Source: Glycomyces fuscus (GTDB taxonomy: Bacteria; Actinomycetota; Actinomycetes; Streptosporangiales; Streptosporangiaceae). From it: a stretch of 64,000 nucleotides of DNA. Made by a program: the position numbers and the translations under genes. Shown one piece after another: positions 25,389 through 34,140 of this stretch. How positions within the stretch are numbered: position 1 is the first letter of the stretch; every line of letters starts with the position of its first letter. Under the pieces are notes generated by a model. That model was given only the letters and a program-made list of their open reading frames with translations. It was not told the origin of the DNA and searched no databases. The DNA is taken from the NCBI GenBank assembly GCA_002529455.1, contig NYMS01000037.1, forward strand, positions 62,001 through 126,000. The letters run 5' to 3'.

Positions 25389-26423
25389 TCAGATACGGCC
25401 GAGGAGCTCGGCCTTCTTGGCGGAGAACTCCTCGTCGGTGAGCAGCCCCCTGGTGTGCAGCTCGCCCAGGCGCTCGATCTGCCGGAAGATCCACTCCGTG
25501 TCGGGGAGGGCGGCCGCCTCCCCGGAGGCGGCCCCGGCCCCGGCTTCGGGCCCCGGCCCGCCGTCCTCCGCGTCCGGGTCCGCGGGCCGCGCCTGGAGGC
25601 TCTTGAGCTGGTCCGCCGACCTCGCCGCCGCGTCCAGCCACCACCGCGGGTCCCTGAGCCTGGCGACGGCGCCGCGTCCCTCGGGGCCGCCGGGTCCCGG
25701 CTCCGACACGGCCCACACGTGGGCGGTGATCGTCGCCGCCATGAGCAGGGTGTCGTAGCCCTCGGTGCCCTCGTCGGCGACGAGGGTGCGCAGGTCGTGC
25801 TTGGGTTTCCCGGCGTCCTTGCCGCCTCCGTCGGCGGTGACCAGGCGCATGTAGCCCCACTCCCAGCCGTCGGAGGGCGCCCAGTCCACCCCGGTGATCT
25901 CGGAGAGGTCGTACTCGCGGCGCTGCGCCTTGCGCTTGCGCCCGCCCGCCTCGCCGCCGGACCAGACCAGGCGCACGGTGGAGCCGTCCAGGGTCGCGGT
26001 GCCCTCGGAGGTCTGGATGTGGAAGGGCAGGCGGGGCACCAGCCGGACGGCCGTGTCGGGGGCGGGGGGCCCGCTCTGCTCGGCGGCGAACCGGATCTGG
26101 TCGGCCAGGTACTCGGCGACCAGTTCACCGCTGGCCTGGCCGGTGAGCCGGAACGGCTGGGACTTCTCCTTGAGCATCGCGCCGACCGCCGCGTAGGGGT
26201 CCGTCCGCTCGTGCAGGCGCAGCCGCAGCAGCCACCCCTTCCTGCGGCCCGCGCCGGGCTGGAAGTCGACCTCGGCGATCGCGCTCACGGGGAGTTCGAG
26301 CTGGCCGATCCGTTTGAGCAGGGGGTCCTTGAACCAGCCCCGGGCCTCGTACCTGATCGCGACCGTCTCGCCGTCGAACCGCCACACGGCCTGGTCGCCG
26401 CGCAAGTCGTCCATGACACCCAC
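25389..26423 (-). CDS. DUF4429 and SHOCT domain protein
   Basis: A 344-residue soluble protein. Two PH-like repeats (about 10-125 and 128-250, with VRLVWSGG and DLSEITGVDW) correspond to DUF4429. The C-terminal 30 residues (LGELHTRGLLTDEEFSAKKA, then ELLGRI) are a clear SHOCT oligomerisation domain. The linker at 275-310 is Ala/Gly/Pro-rich. Function is unknown; DUF4429 proteins are widespread in actinomycetes. GTG at 26423 or ATG at 26414 could both be the start. It stands alone between terminators. Confidence 0.82.
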   Translation of the reverse strand: MGVMDDLRGDQAVWRFDGETVAIRYEARGWFKDPLLKRIGQLELPVSAIAEVDFQPGAGRRKGWLLRLRLHERTDPYAAVGAMLKEKSQPFRLTGQASGELVAEYLADQIRFAAEQSGPPAPDTAVRLVPRLPFHIQTSEGTATLDGSTVRLVWSGGEAGGRKRKAQRREYDLSEITGVDWAPSDGWEWGYMRLVTADGGGKDAGKPKHDLRTLVADEGTEGYDTLLMAATITAHVWAVSEPGPGGPEGRGAVARLRDPRWWLDAAARSADQLKSLQARPADPDAEDGGPGPEAGAGAASGEAAALPDTEWIFRQIERLGELHTRGLLTDEEFSAKKAELLGRI

Positions 26424-26458
26424 TTTCCGTTCCCTGTCCCTGTCCCCTACCTAGCAGA

Positions 26459-26485
26459 GGGCCCCCTCCCGTACGGGAGGGGCCC
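26459..26485 (-). terminator. Terminator after GT2 gene
   Basis: A 20-base palindrome (26463-26482), extended outward by three pairs across one bulge, lies about 30 bases after the GT2 stop. Confidence 0.6.
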
Positions 26486-26514
26486 GGACCGGAAGCCGCC
26501 GGAGGGGAGGGCGC

Positions 26515-27516
26515 TCAGGCCCGGGCCGCCTGCGCCGTGCGCGAGTCCGAGCCGAGTCCGGGCGGGCTGGTGATGAACCCGGCGCCCCACGACATGTGCA
26601 TGGTGGCCAGCGCGAGCGGGATCATCGGCAGGCTGGCGGCGGGCAGGCCGCGGCCGAGCGGCACCGACGCGGCGGTGATCAGGGCCAGGTAGGCGGCCGG
26701 GACCAGGAACAGCGGCCAGAAGAGGAAGCCGCCGACCAGTCCGACGACCACGCCGGTCAGGGCGAGGGGCGGGGCCAGGTAGCGCAGGTTGATGGTGCCC
26801 TTGTGCTGGCGGGAGACCACCCTGCGCCAGCGGCCGTAGTGGAAGTACTGCTTGGCGAGCAGGCGCACGTTGCGCCGGGGGCGGTAGGAGACCCGCATGC
26901 GCGGCTGGAACCACACCGTGCCGCCGCTGGTGCGGATGCGGTGGTTCATCTCCCAGTCCTGGGCGCGCAGGAACGCCTCGTCGTAGCCGCCGACCCGCTC
27001 CAGCGCCGAGCGCCGGAAGACGCCCAGGTACACGGTGTCGGCCGGCCCGCCCTCGCCGCCGGTGTGGAAGCGCGCGTTGCCCACGCCCACCTTGGAGGTC
27101 ATGGCGGCGGCGACCGCCCGCTCCCAGGGGGTCGTGCCCTCGGCGGCCATGATCCCGCCGACGTTGTCGGCTCCGGTCTCGCGGAGCGTCTCCACGGCCA
27201 CCCGCAGGTAGTCCGAGGGCATCATGGCGTGCCCGTCGATACGGGCGACGATGTCGTGCGAGGAGGCCCCGATGGCGGCGTTGAGCCCGGAGGGGGTCCT
27301 GCCCGTGGGGTTGTCCACCACCTTGACGCGCGGGTCGGCGGCGGCGAGCCCGTCGGCGACCTCGCGGGTGCGGTCCGAGGAGGGGCCGACCCCGAGCACG
27401 ACCTCCAGTTCACCCGGGTAGTCCTGGGCGAGGACGTGCTCCACCGCGGCGGCGAGGTGGCGCTCTTCGTTGAGTACGGGCATGACGACGGAGACAGGCG
27501 GCCAGGACACGGGCAC
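26515..27516 (-). CDS. GT2-family glycosyltransferase with C-terminal membrane segments
   Basis: A 333-residue ExoA/ExoM-like enzyme. VSVVMPVLNEERHLAAAVEH starts the GT-A fold, VARIDGHAMMP (near 90) is the metal-binding DxH/DxD-type site, and FLRAQDWEMNHRIRTSGG is the acceptor loop. Residues 215-232 (YFHYGRWRRVVSRQH) match the QxxRW-like region, and two or three membrane helices follow (about 240-310). It probably extends a lipid-linked glycan at the inner face of the membrane. GTG at 27516 is used. It is a single-gene unit. Confidence 0.87.
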   Translation of the reverse strand: MPVSWPPVSVVMPVLNEERHLAAAVEHVLAQDYPGELEVVLGVGPSSDRTREVADGLAAADPRVKVVDNPTGRTPSGLNAAIGASSHDIVARIDGHAMMPSDYLRVAVETLRETGADNVGGIMAAEGTTPWERAVAAAMTSKVGVGNARFHTGGEGGPADTVYLGVFRRSALERVGGYDEAFLRAQDWEMNHRIRTSGGTVWFQPRMRVSYRPRRNVRLLAKQYFHYGRWRRVVSRQHKGTINLRYLAPPLALTGVVVGLVGGFLFWPLFLVPAAYLALITAASVPLGRGLPAASLPMIPLALATMHMSWGAGFITSPPGLGSDSRTAQAARA

Positions 27517-27598
27517 TTCCCAGGGTCAAGACGTGTCGGGACTGCGTAGGAGCGTGTCGTACGCGCGTCAACGGTACTGCACGCGTACGGCGGCGACG

Positions 27599-27620
27599 GC
27601 CCGGCGGAACCCCGCCGGGC
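27599..27620 (-). terminator. Terminator after the TM2 gene
   Basis: A perfect 9 bp stem with a 4-base loop lies 12 bases after the stop at 27633. Confidence 0.7.
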
Positions 27621-27632
27621 CGGGCCGGTGCC

Positions 27633-27875
27633 TCAGCCCTGGTTCTTGACGGGCAGGCCCTCCGCGTCCTTGAACGAGCCGACGATGATCATGATCAGGT
27701 CGATGAGCGTCCAGACGCCGACACCGCCGCAGGTGAGGATCATCAGGACGCCGGTGCCGATCTTGCCCGTGTAGAAGCGGTGGACGCCGATCGTGCCCAG
27801 GAACAGGCAGAGCAGGAGGGCCACGAGCCAGTTCCTGCTGGAGACGGCCTCGGGGTGGGGCTGGGGATACGTCAC
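27633..27875 (-). CDS. TM2-domain membrane protein
   Basis: An 80-residue protein. A short N-terminus (YPQPHPEAVSSRNWL) leads into LLCLFLGTIGVHRFYTGKIG, the diagnostic TM2 motif, and a second hydrophobic helix with GVGVWTLIDLIMIIVG. The role of TM2 proteins is not known. GGAG five bases before the GTG at 27875 decides the start; a much longer upstream frame is unlikely. Confidence 0.88.
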   Translation of the reverse strand: MTYPQPHPEAVSSRNWLVALLLCLFLGTIGVHRFYTGKIGTGVLMILTCGGVGVWTLIDLIMIIVGSFKDAEGLPVKNQG

Positions 27876-28210
27876 TGGGACTCCGTGTCGCGAGAGGGAT
27901 GTGACCGGGGGCGGGCCGGTGCGCGGCGTGCGCGGGTCGGCGGCCCCGGGACGGGGGTCACGGCCGGTCGGGGACCGGACCTCGTTATCCTGCCTGCCCG
28001 AACAGGGATTTCGGTCACATGGTGATACCGGATACGGCTCAGGATGGAACACGCGTGCCGAACCTCCGCGCAGTTCACGGCGTCACACCGAGGAGACGGA
28101 CAGGCAAAGGGGAGGACAACACGCCGGGGGTTGACATCCCGCGCGCTTCGGCGAATCGGGTGACAACCTAGAGATAAGGACACCGTTGACCGGGTGGGAC
28201 GGGGACGCCG
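27876..28210. other. 335-base divergent gap
   Basis: A TTGACA at 28131-28136 points toward the LCP gene but no good -10 follows at the right distance; TAGAGAT at 28170-28176 is a weak candidate. Nothing else is supported. Confidence 0.3.
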
Positions 28211-29704
28211 ATGAGCGATGACAGGGCGGGACGGCACGAACCCGCGGAGGAGTTCCGCCGCCAGCGCTCCCAGCCCCTTCCTCCCGAGCGCTCCCCCAGG
28301 TCCGGCCGGGTGACCGTGCCCAGCGCCGCCACCCGTCGGCGCCGCACCGGCCTGCTGGTGATGAGCGCGCTGTCGGCGCTGGTCCTGATCGCCTCGGGGA
28401 CCTCGTGGGCGCTCACCGGGTGGATGTCGGGGGCGCTGAACCGGTTCGACGTGTTCGGCGGGCTGTCCGAGGACGACCGCCCCGAGCAGACCGGCGGCCT
28501 GACCTTCCTGGTGATCGGCTCCGACAACCGGGACGAGATGAGCGAGGAGGCCCAGGAGGAGCTGAGCGTGGGCTCCACCCCGGGACAGCGCTCCGACAGC
28601 ATGATGCTGGTGCGGCTCAACCACGACCGCGACCACGTCACCGTCGTCGGCATCCCCCGGGACCTGTGGGTGGAGATCCCCGGCCAGGGGCCCGACAAGA
28701 TCAACGCCGCCTACGCCCACGGCGGCCCGCAGCTGGCCGTGCGGACCGTGGAGTCGGTGACCGACGTCCGCGTCGACCACTACGTCGAGGTGGACTTCAA
28801 CGGCTTCGTGGACGTGGTGGACGCCCTGGGCGGCATCGAGGTGTGCCTGCCCGAGGCGATCCACGACCCCAAGGCCCATCTGGACATGGAGGCGGGCACG
28901 CACCGGGTGGACGGGACCGAGGCCCTGGCCTTCGCCCGCACCCGCGCCACATCGCGCGGCGACCTGGACCGGATCGAGCGCCAGCAGCAGGTCCTGTCCG
29001 CCATGCTCGACCAGGCGATGAGCACCGAGACGCTCTCCGACCCGGCCAAGCTGACCGACTTCCTGGACAGCGCCCTGTCGTCGGTGACCGTGGACCAGGG
29101 ACTGGACACCGGCACCATCAACGAGCTCGCCTACCAGATGCGCGACCTGGACATGGGCGAGGTCACCTTCACGCAGGTGCCCATCGCCGACATGGAGTAC
29201 TGGACGCCGCGCGGCGACGTCGCCGTGCTCTGGGACGAGCCCGCCGCCCGCGAGCTGTTCGCCGCGGTCCGGGCCGACCGGACGATCGGCGGGCCTTCGG
29301 AGGAGGCGCGGTCCGAGCCCGAGCTGCGGCCCGGCGACATCCGGGTCCAGGTGTTCAACGGGATCGGCACCGCCGGCCTGGGCGCGCAGCTGGACGCCGA
29401 TCTGGCCGCGGCCGGGTTCCAGGTGTCCTCCCCGGCGCAGAACTGGAGCAGCCTCGACGTCGCCACCACCCAGGTGCGCCACGGAGCGGACGACGCGGAC
29501 GCGGCCGAGTACGTGGCCGGGATGATCCCGGGCTCCCGGACGGTCGAGGACACCGCCCTGGACGGTGAGCTCCAGATCGTGATCGGATTCGACTACACGG
29601 CGTTCGAGGCCCCGCAGACCGCGGACGCCGCCCCGGCGGAGGAGCCCTCGGCGCAAGAGGACTCCGGCGCGGTCTCGACCGCCCGGGAGAACGTCTGCGG
29701 GTGA
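28211..29704 (+). CDS. LytR-CpsA-Psr (LCP) family cell-wall glycopolymer ligase with LytR_C domain
   Basis: A 497-residue protein. A cytosolic basic N-terminus is followed by one membrane anchor (about 47-68). The extracellular LCP domain (about 95-270) has FLVIGSDNRDE, QRSDSMMLVRL, VVGIPRDLWVEIPG, KINAAYAHGG and AFARTRATSRGDLDRIERQQ, including the Arg and Asp residues that hold pyrophosphate-lipid substrates. A LytR_C domain (about 370-465, VQVFNGIGTAGLG) follows. LCP enzymes transfer undecaprenyl-linked polymers to peptidoglycan, which fits the exporter and glycosyltransferases around it. It overlaps the next gene by GTGA. Confidence 0.92.
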   Translation: MSDDRAGRHEPAEEFRRQRSQPLPPERSPRSGRVTVPSAATRRRRTGLLVMSALSALVLIASGTSWALTGWMSGALNRFDVFGGLSEDDRPEQTGGLTFLVIGSDNRDEMSEEAQEELSVGSTPGQRSDSMMLVRLNHDRDHVTVVGIPRDLWVEIPGQGPDKINAAYAHGGPQLAVRTVESVTDVRVDHYVEVDFNGFVDVVDALGGIEVCLPEAIHDPKAHLDMEAGTHRVDGTEALAFARTRATSRGDLDRIERQQQVLSAMLDQAMSTETLSDPAKLTDFLDSALSSVTVDQGLDTGTINELAYQMRDLDMGEVTFTQVPIADMEYWTPRGDVAVLWDEPAARELFAAVRADRTIGGPSEEARSEPELRPGDIRVQVFNGIGTAGLGAQLDADLAAAGFQVSSPAQNWSSLDVATTQVRHGADDADAAEYVAGMIPGSRTVEDTALDGELQIVIGFDYTAFEAPQTADAAPAEEPSAQEDSGAVSTARENVCG

Positions 29705-30450
29705 CGCGAGGGAGATTCACCGTGCTGCACCACCTGGTCGGCCTGCTCGGCGGCGTCGCCCTGGCCCCTGTGCTGTGGGTCGCCGCGGCCTGGTCGGCCG
29801 GGCTGCTCCCCCGGTTCGCGGAGGGCGAGGTGACCGTGGCGACGGTCTCGTCGGCGGTGGTGCTGGGGCTGTTGGGAGTCGTGTGCGCCTACCTGGTGGC
29901 GTCGCGGCTGTCGCCGCTGGTGGCCGGGGCCAGCGGGGCCCTGCTCACGGCGCTGAGCCTGTGGCCGGTCGCGCACCCGGTGTCCATGGACGCGGCGCTG
30001 TCCTGGCTCAACGAGGACAGCTCCCTCTACCCCTCGGGCGCGGGCCTGGCCGTGGCGCTGCCGCTGGGGACGCTGCTGCTGTTCTCCGCCGCGATGCCCG
30101 TCCGCTGGCGTGCCGCGGACGACGCGGCCCCGCCCTCCGGCGGTCGGGTCGTGGCCCGCGCCAGCCGGGAGGAGTACCGGCGCGGGGGCGGTCCCGCCGG
30201 CTTCCCGGAGGGCGGGGCGGTCGGCGACACGGTCCCGGACGCGGTCCCCGACCTCCCGGACCCGGCGCGGACCGCCGACGACCCCGGCGGCGGGTTCGGC
30301 GACGGGTTCGGCGGCGATCCCGGCGGCGGGTTCGAGGACGATCCGGACAAGACGACCACGCCCTTCCGCCGCGGCGGGAGCGGTGCCGTGTGGACCCCCC
30401 TGGACGAGGGCGGCGGCGAGCGCAGGTGGAGATTCGGCCGCCGACGCTGA
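29701..30450 (+). CDS. Membrane protein of unknown function, coupled to LCP gene
   Basis: A 249-residue protein with four membrane helices in the first 140 residues and a long soluble tail rich in Gly, Asp and Pro, including a repeat-like GGGFGDGFGGDPGGGFEDD. No domain is recognised. Four bases of overlap (GTGA) with the LCP gene suggest a partner in polymer attachment, but this is inference. Confidence 0.75.
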   Translation: MTRGRFTVLHHLVGLLGGVALAPVLWVAAAWSAGLLPRFAEGEVTVATVSSAVVLGLLGVVCAYLVASRLSPLVAGASGALLTALSLWPVAHPVSMDAALSWLNEDSSLYPSGAGLAVALPLGTLLLFSAAMPVRWRAADDAAPPSGGRVVARASREEYRRGGGPAGFPEGGAVGDTVPDAVPDLPDPARTADDPGGGFGDGFGGDPGGGFEDDPDKTTTPFRRGGSGAVWTPLDEGGGERRWRFGRRR

Positions 30451-30680
30451 ACGCGCCCCTGTGCCCGATACGCCACGCCCACCGGTAGCCTGAGCGCCTG
30501 ACTGTTCACGCGGTGTTCGGTCGTGCGCCACACCCCGACGCGTAAGGTGATGCATCGCGCCCCGGGCACACCCGTAGGCCGAACAATGTCCGTTTTCTGC
30601 CCTCAAGCAGGGTGTTGACCGCCTTCGGCGGGCACAACCAGCGACACGGGAGCGGACGAAAGCGAGGAAGGACACAACCA

Positions 30681-32012
30681 GTGGTCGAAGCGGACCGTAT
30701 GCGCGTCTCCGTCATCGGTACCGGGTATCTGGGTGCCACCACCGCGGCCTGCCTGGCCGAGATGGGGTTCGAGGTCCTGGGGCTCGACGTCGACGAGGCC
30801 AAGATCGACATGCTCCGCTCCGGCAGGGTCCCCTTCTTCGAACCCGGACTCGACGAGCTGCTCACCGCGAACCTGGGAACCGGCCGCCTGCACTTCACGA
30901 CCTCCTTCGCCGAGGCCGCGGAGTTCGCCGACCTGCACCTGATCTGCGTGGGCACCCCGCAGCGCGACGACTCCGGCGCGGCCGACCTGCGCTACGTCAA
31001 CGCCGCGGTGGACCAGCTGGCCCCGCACCTGACCCGCCCCGCGGTGGTCGTGGGCCGCTCCACCGTCCCCGTGGGCACCGCGGCGACCCTGGCCGCCCGG
31101 CTGTCCGCGCTGGCCCCCGCCGGCGAGGAGGCCGAGCTGGGGTGGAGCCCGGAGTTCCTGCGCGAGGGCTTCGGGGTGGAGGACACGCTGCACCCGAACC
31201 GGATCGTGATCGGCACCGACTCCCCCCGGGTGGAGAAGGCCGTGCGCGCCCTGTGGCAGCGCCAGATCGACGACGGCGTCCCCTTCCTGGTGACCGACCT
31301 CCAGACCGCCGAGCTGGTCAAGGTGGCGGCCAACGCCTTCCTGGCCACGAAGATCTCCTTCATCAACGCCATGGCGGAGGTGTCGGAGGTGGCCGGGGCC
31401 GACGTCATCCAGCTGGCCGAGGCGCTGTCCCACGACGACCGCATCGGCGGCAAGTTCCTCGGCCCGGGCCTGGGCTTCGGCGGCGGCTGTCTGCCCAAGG
31501 ACATCCGCGCGTTCATGGCGCGCGCCGACGAGCTGGGCGTGGAGCCCGCGCTGTCCTTCCTGCGCGAGGTGGACGCGATCAACCAGCGCCGCCGGGCGCG
31601 CACCATCGACATCGCCCGCCAGCTGATCGGCGGGAGCTTCGCCGGGCGCACGGTGACCGTGCTGGGCGCGGCGTTCAAACCCAACTCCGACGACATCCGC
31701 GACTCACCCGCCCTGGACGTGGCCTCCACCATCGCCTCCCTGGGCGCCCAGGTGACGGTGTACGACCCGCAGGCCCTGGAGCGGGCGCGCGAGGCGCACC
31801 CGGAGCTGAACTACGCCGACTCCATGCTGGCGGCGGCCCGCGGCGCCGACGTGGTGCTGCTGCTCACCGAGTGGGCGGAGTTCCGCGAGGCCAACCCGGA
31901 GGAGCTGTCCTCGGTGGTGGCCCGCAAGCGCATCGTGGACGGGCGCAACGCGCTCGACCCCACCTTCTGGCGCGCCTCGGGGTGGACCTACCGGGCGCTG
32001 GGCCGCCAGTAG
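30681..32012 (+). CDS. ugd: UDP-glucose 6-dehydrogenase
   Basis: A 443-residue UDP-sugar dehydrogenase. VSVIGTGYLGATTAACLAEM is the NAD loop, FFEPGLDELL and SPEFLREGF (near 155) are typical of UDP-glucose enzymes, KVAANAFLATKISFIN holds the catalytic Lys and Asn, and GFGGGCLPKD carries catalytic Cys270. AFKPNSDDIRDSP begins the UDP domain. It makes UDP-glucuronate for surface polymer. AGGAAGGA eight bases before the GTG at 30681 sets the start. It is monocistronic and ends at a strong terminator. Confidence 0.92.
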   Translation: MVEADRMRVSVIGTGYLGATTAACLAEMGFEVLGLDVDEAKIDMLRSGRVPFFEPGLDELLTANLGTGRLHFTTSFAEAAEFADLHLICVGTPQRDDSGAADLRYVNAAVDQLAPHLTRPAVVVGRSTVPVGTAATLAARLSALAPAGEEAELGWSPEFLREGFGVEDTLHPNRIVIGTDSPRVEKAVRALWQRQIDDGVPFLVTDLQTAELVKVAANAFLATKISFINAMAEVSEVAGADVIQLAEALSHDDRIGGKFLGPGLGFGGGCLPKDIRAFMARADELGVEPALSFLREVDAINQRRRARTIDIARQLIGGSFAGRTVTVLGAAFKPNSDDIRDSPALDVASTIASLGAQVTVYDPQALERAREAHPELNYADSMLAAARGADVVLLLTEWAEFREANPEELSSVVARKRIVDGRNALDPTFWRASGWTYRALGRQ

Positions 32013-32032
32013 CCCGTCCCGCGTCACGCACG

Positions 32033-32069
32033 ACGGCCGGACCCCGCGGGGTCCGGCCGTCCGCTTTTT
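32033..32069 (+). terminator. Canonical intrinsic terminator after ugd
   Basis: A perfect 12 bp stem (32033-32044 with 32049-32060) and a run of five T at 32065-32069. It is the only classic U-tract terminator I see in the window. Confidence 0.9.
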
Positions 32070-32178
32070 CGGACGGACCCCGGGCCGTCACCCCCCGACC
32101 ATGATTGACTTCACTCCGTAGTTGCCTGTGTACGCCCGGCGCCATGCCGGGCGTCCGAGGACGGACGGAGTCCCACCC

Positions 32179-32892
32179 GTGAAGCTTCCCCTGACGGCCG
32201 GCACCGCACTGGCCCTGCTCCTGGCGGTCCAGCCCGCCCACGCGGTGCCCGCGCCGCCCGCGCCGCTCGCGCCGGAGGAGGCGCACTGCCCGGTGCTCGA
32301 TCCGCCGCCGAGCGAGGAGGACCTGGAGCGGTACCTGTGCGGCGACCGCCGCCTGGGCCCCGCCGACCTGCCCGAGGACGGACCGGTCGGCACGCTGTTG
32401 GAGGGGTACGACCGGCTCGGCGACCTCACCCCCGTCGAGTTCCTGGACCGCTGGGCCACGCCCGAGGGCTGGGACTACCCCGAGCACATGGGCTTCGTGG
32501 TGGAGGACGGCGAGCCGGTGACCGAGCTGCGGGTCCTGCCCGAGGGGTGGCTGCTGGACCGGTTCGGATCCCCGCGCGGCACGTTCCTGGCCCCCGCGGG
32601 CGCGCCGTACGGGCGGCGCGCCCTGCCGCCGGACTCGCTGAACACGTGGCCGGACGGACCCGAGCACAACTACAACTGCTACGAGGTGACCGAGGAGTTC
32701 ACCGCCCTGGTGGGACCGATCGCACCGCACTTCGAGCAGCCCGGCGGCGGCGAGCAGGTGCTCGTCCCCGCCGAGGGGGTCGTGGAGGAGCCCGAGGCGG
32801 AGTACGCCTCCGTCAGCCAGCTCATGGAGGGCGGCCACCTGGAGCAGCGCCCGGCCGGGGAGTGCGTCGTGCCCCGGGGCTACGCCGGCTGA
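32179..32892 (+). CDS. Secreted TNT-domain (DUF4237) protein, NAD glycohydrolase-like
   Basis: A 237-residue protein with a clear signal peptide (KLPLTAGTALALLLAVQPAH, cut near residue 22-25). A TNT fold follows from about 110: GWLLDRFGSPRGTFLAPAGA, YGRRALPP, NYNCYEV and IAPHFEQPGGGEQVLV. The Arg residues, the aromatic residue and the Gln of GGGxQ correspond to residues needed for NAD cleavage by the tuberculosis necrotizing toxin. There is no toxin-export domain and no immunity-like gene next to it. GGAG eight bases before the GTG at 32179 sets the start. It may be a secreted NADase acting on competitors or hosts, or a housekeeping ecto-enzyme. Confidence 0.85.
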   Translation: MKLPLTAGTALALLLAVQPAHAVPAPPAPLAPEEAHCPVLDPPPSEEDLERYLCGDRRLGPADLPEDGPVGTLLEGYDRLGDLTPVEFLDRWATPEGWDYPEHMGFVVEDGEPVTELRVLPEGWLLDRFGSPRGTFLAPAGAPYGRRALPPDSLNTWPDGPEHNYNCYEVTEEFTALVGPIAPHFEQPGGGEQVLVPAEGVVEEPEAEYASVSQLMEGGHLEQRPAGECVVPRGYAG

Positions 32893-32901
32893 CCGGACGC
32901 G

Positions 32902-32941
32902 GCACGGGGGCGGACGGGCCCCGGCGCGTCCGCCCCCGTGC
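32902..32941 (+). terminator. Terminator after the TNT gene
   Basis: A perfect 14 bp stem (32902-32915 with 32928-32941) lies 9 bases after the stop. Confidence 0.75.
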
Positions 32942-33026
32942 GGTCCGGGGCGCACCGGTCCGGCGTCCCCCGCGGCCGGTGCGGGCCTCGCGGCGCGGAC
33001 GGCGGTCGGCGCGGATGGCGGTCCGG

Positions 33027-33317
33027 TCACGGACGGGCCGGTGCGTCGTCGGCCGGGGCCGGGGTGCCGGACTCCTCGCCCGTCCCGGGCGGCAGCCTCC
33101 TCAGGGCGACGGCGACCAGGAGCGCGACCATGAACGGCAGGTTGACGAGGAAGACCGAGCCCCACCAGAAGAACTCCAGGAGCAGTCCGCCGAGGATCGG
33201 CCCGGCGACCGCGCCGCCGGTGAAGGCGACGGTCCAGGCACCGACCGCCGTGCCGCGCTGCCGGGGGTCGGTGAACATGTCGCGGACCAGGGAGAGCGTG
33301 GAGGGCGCCAGGATCGA
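33027..33317 (-). pseudogene. Remnant of an MFS drug transporter
   Basis: About 95 codons match the middle of an EmrB/QacA-type transporter: ILAPSTLSLVRDMF, RGTAVGAWTVAFTGGAVAGP and LLLEFFWWGSVFLVNLP are typical of helices 4 to 6. There is no N-terminal part, and after RRLPPGTGEE the frame leaves the family and stops. The gene is therefore broken at both ends. Its 5' break meets the TetR remnant on the opposite strand. Confidence 0.8.
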
Positions 33318-33324
33318 CCCCGCC

Positions 33325-33462
33325 GTCGAGGCCGGTCTGGGTTCCATGGCCTACAACTTCGTCACCGGCTACCTCGTCCAGTACCTCATCGACCCCGAGG
33401 CGCTGCCGACCGTGGACCAGGCGGTCGAGGGCCTGCGCCTCCTCCTGCCCGCCGGGGACTGA
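33325..33462 (+). pseudogene. Remnant of a TetR-family regulator (C-terminus)
   Basis: The last 46 codons of a regulator-like protein (EAGLGSMAYNFVTGYLVQYL, then LPTVDQAVEGLRLLLPAGD) resemble the C-terminal helices of TetR proteins that control MFS pumps. No DNA-binding part is left. A hairpin follows the stop. Confidence 0.65.
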
Positions 33463-33477
33463 GCGGGCACGCGGGAG

Positions 33478-33504
33478 CCCCGGCACCCGCGACGGGTACC
33501 GGGG
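33478..33504 (+). terminator. Terminator of the former tetR gene
   Basis: A 12 bp stem with one mismatch and a 3-base loop lies 16 bases after the remnant stop. Confidence 0.5.
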
Positions 33505-33516
33505 CCGTCCGGACAC

Positions 33517-33539
33517 GGGGCGAAGCGGAGCGGAGCCCC
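33517..33539. repeat. Single-hairpin fragment of the dispersed intergenic repeat
   Basis: GGGGC and GCCCC close a 13-base loop GAAGCGGAGCGGA. The same loop, closed by GGACC/GGTCC-type stems, forms one end of the full repeat copies at 36.1, 38.9, 50.7 and 58.0 kb. Confidence 0.55.
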
Positions 33540-33585
33540 AAAGCAGGCACCATTCGGGCGTCGGCGGGGCCCTGGAGGCTGCGGG

Positions 33586-34140
33586 CTAGCGTCCGAAGCC
33601 GGTGGGCCTGCCCCCGCTCTCGACCTCGCGGCGCAGCCGCTCGCCCTTGGCGTGGGCCTGCTCCTTGAGCTCCTCCTGGAAGCGGGCCATGCGCTCGGCG
33701 AGCGCGGGGTCGTTGGCGGCCAGCATCCGCACCGCCAGCAGGCCGGCGTTGCGGGCCGCGCCCACGGCCACGGTCGCCACCGGCACCCCGGCGGGCATCT
33801 GCACGATGGACAGCAGCGAGTCCATACCGTCCAGGTACTTGAGCGGCACCGGGACGCCCACCACCGGCAGGGTCGTCACCGAGGCCAGCATGCCCGGCAG
33901 GTGGGCGGCCCCGCCCGCACCGGCGATGACCACCTTCAGGCCGCGACCGGCGGCCTCGGCGCCGTAGGAGATCATCTCGTGCGGCATCCGGTGCGCGGAG
34001 ACCACGTCTGCCTCGAAGGGCACGTCGAACTCGCGCAGGGCCTCGGCCGCCTCCCGCATCACCGGCCAGTCGGAGTCCGAGCCCATCACGATGCCCACCA
34101 CCGGGCCCCTGGCGTCCCGTCCGTTGGCGCTGTCGGTCAC
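33586..34140 (-). CDS. purE: 5-(carboxyamino)imidazole ribonucleotide mutase
   Basis: A 184-residue class I Pur[20 protein letters not shown] (near 15-33), [11 protein letters not shown] with the catalytic His, and [14 protein letters not shown] are complete. It moves the carboxylate of N5-CAIR to C4 in purine synthesis. The C-terminal 30 residues are a charged helix. The GTG overlaps the purK stop (GTGA), the usual purK-purE pair. Confidence 0.95.
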   Translation of the reverse strand: MTDSANGRDARGPVVGIVMGSDSDWPVMREAAEALREFDVPFEADVVSAHRMPHEMISYGAEAAGRGLKVVIAGAGGAAHLPGMLASVTTLPVVGVPVPLKYLDGMDSLLSIVQMPAGVPVATVAVGAARNAGLLAVRMLAANDPALAERMARFQEELKEQAHAKGERLRREVESGGRPTGFGR

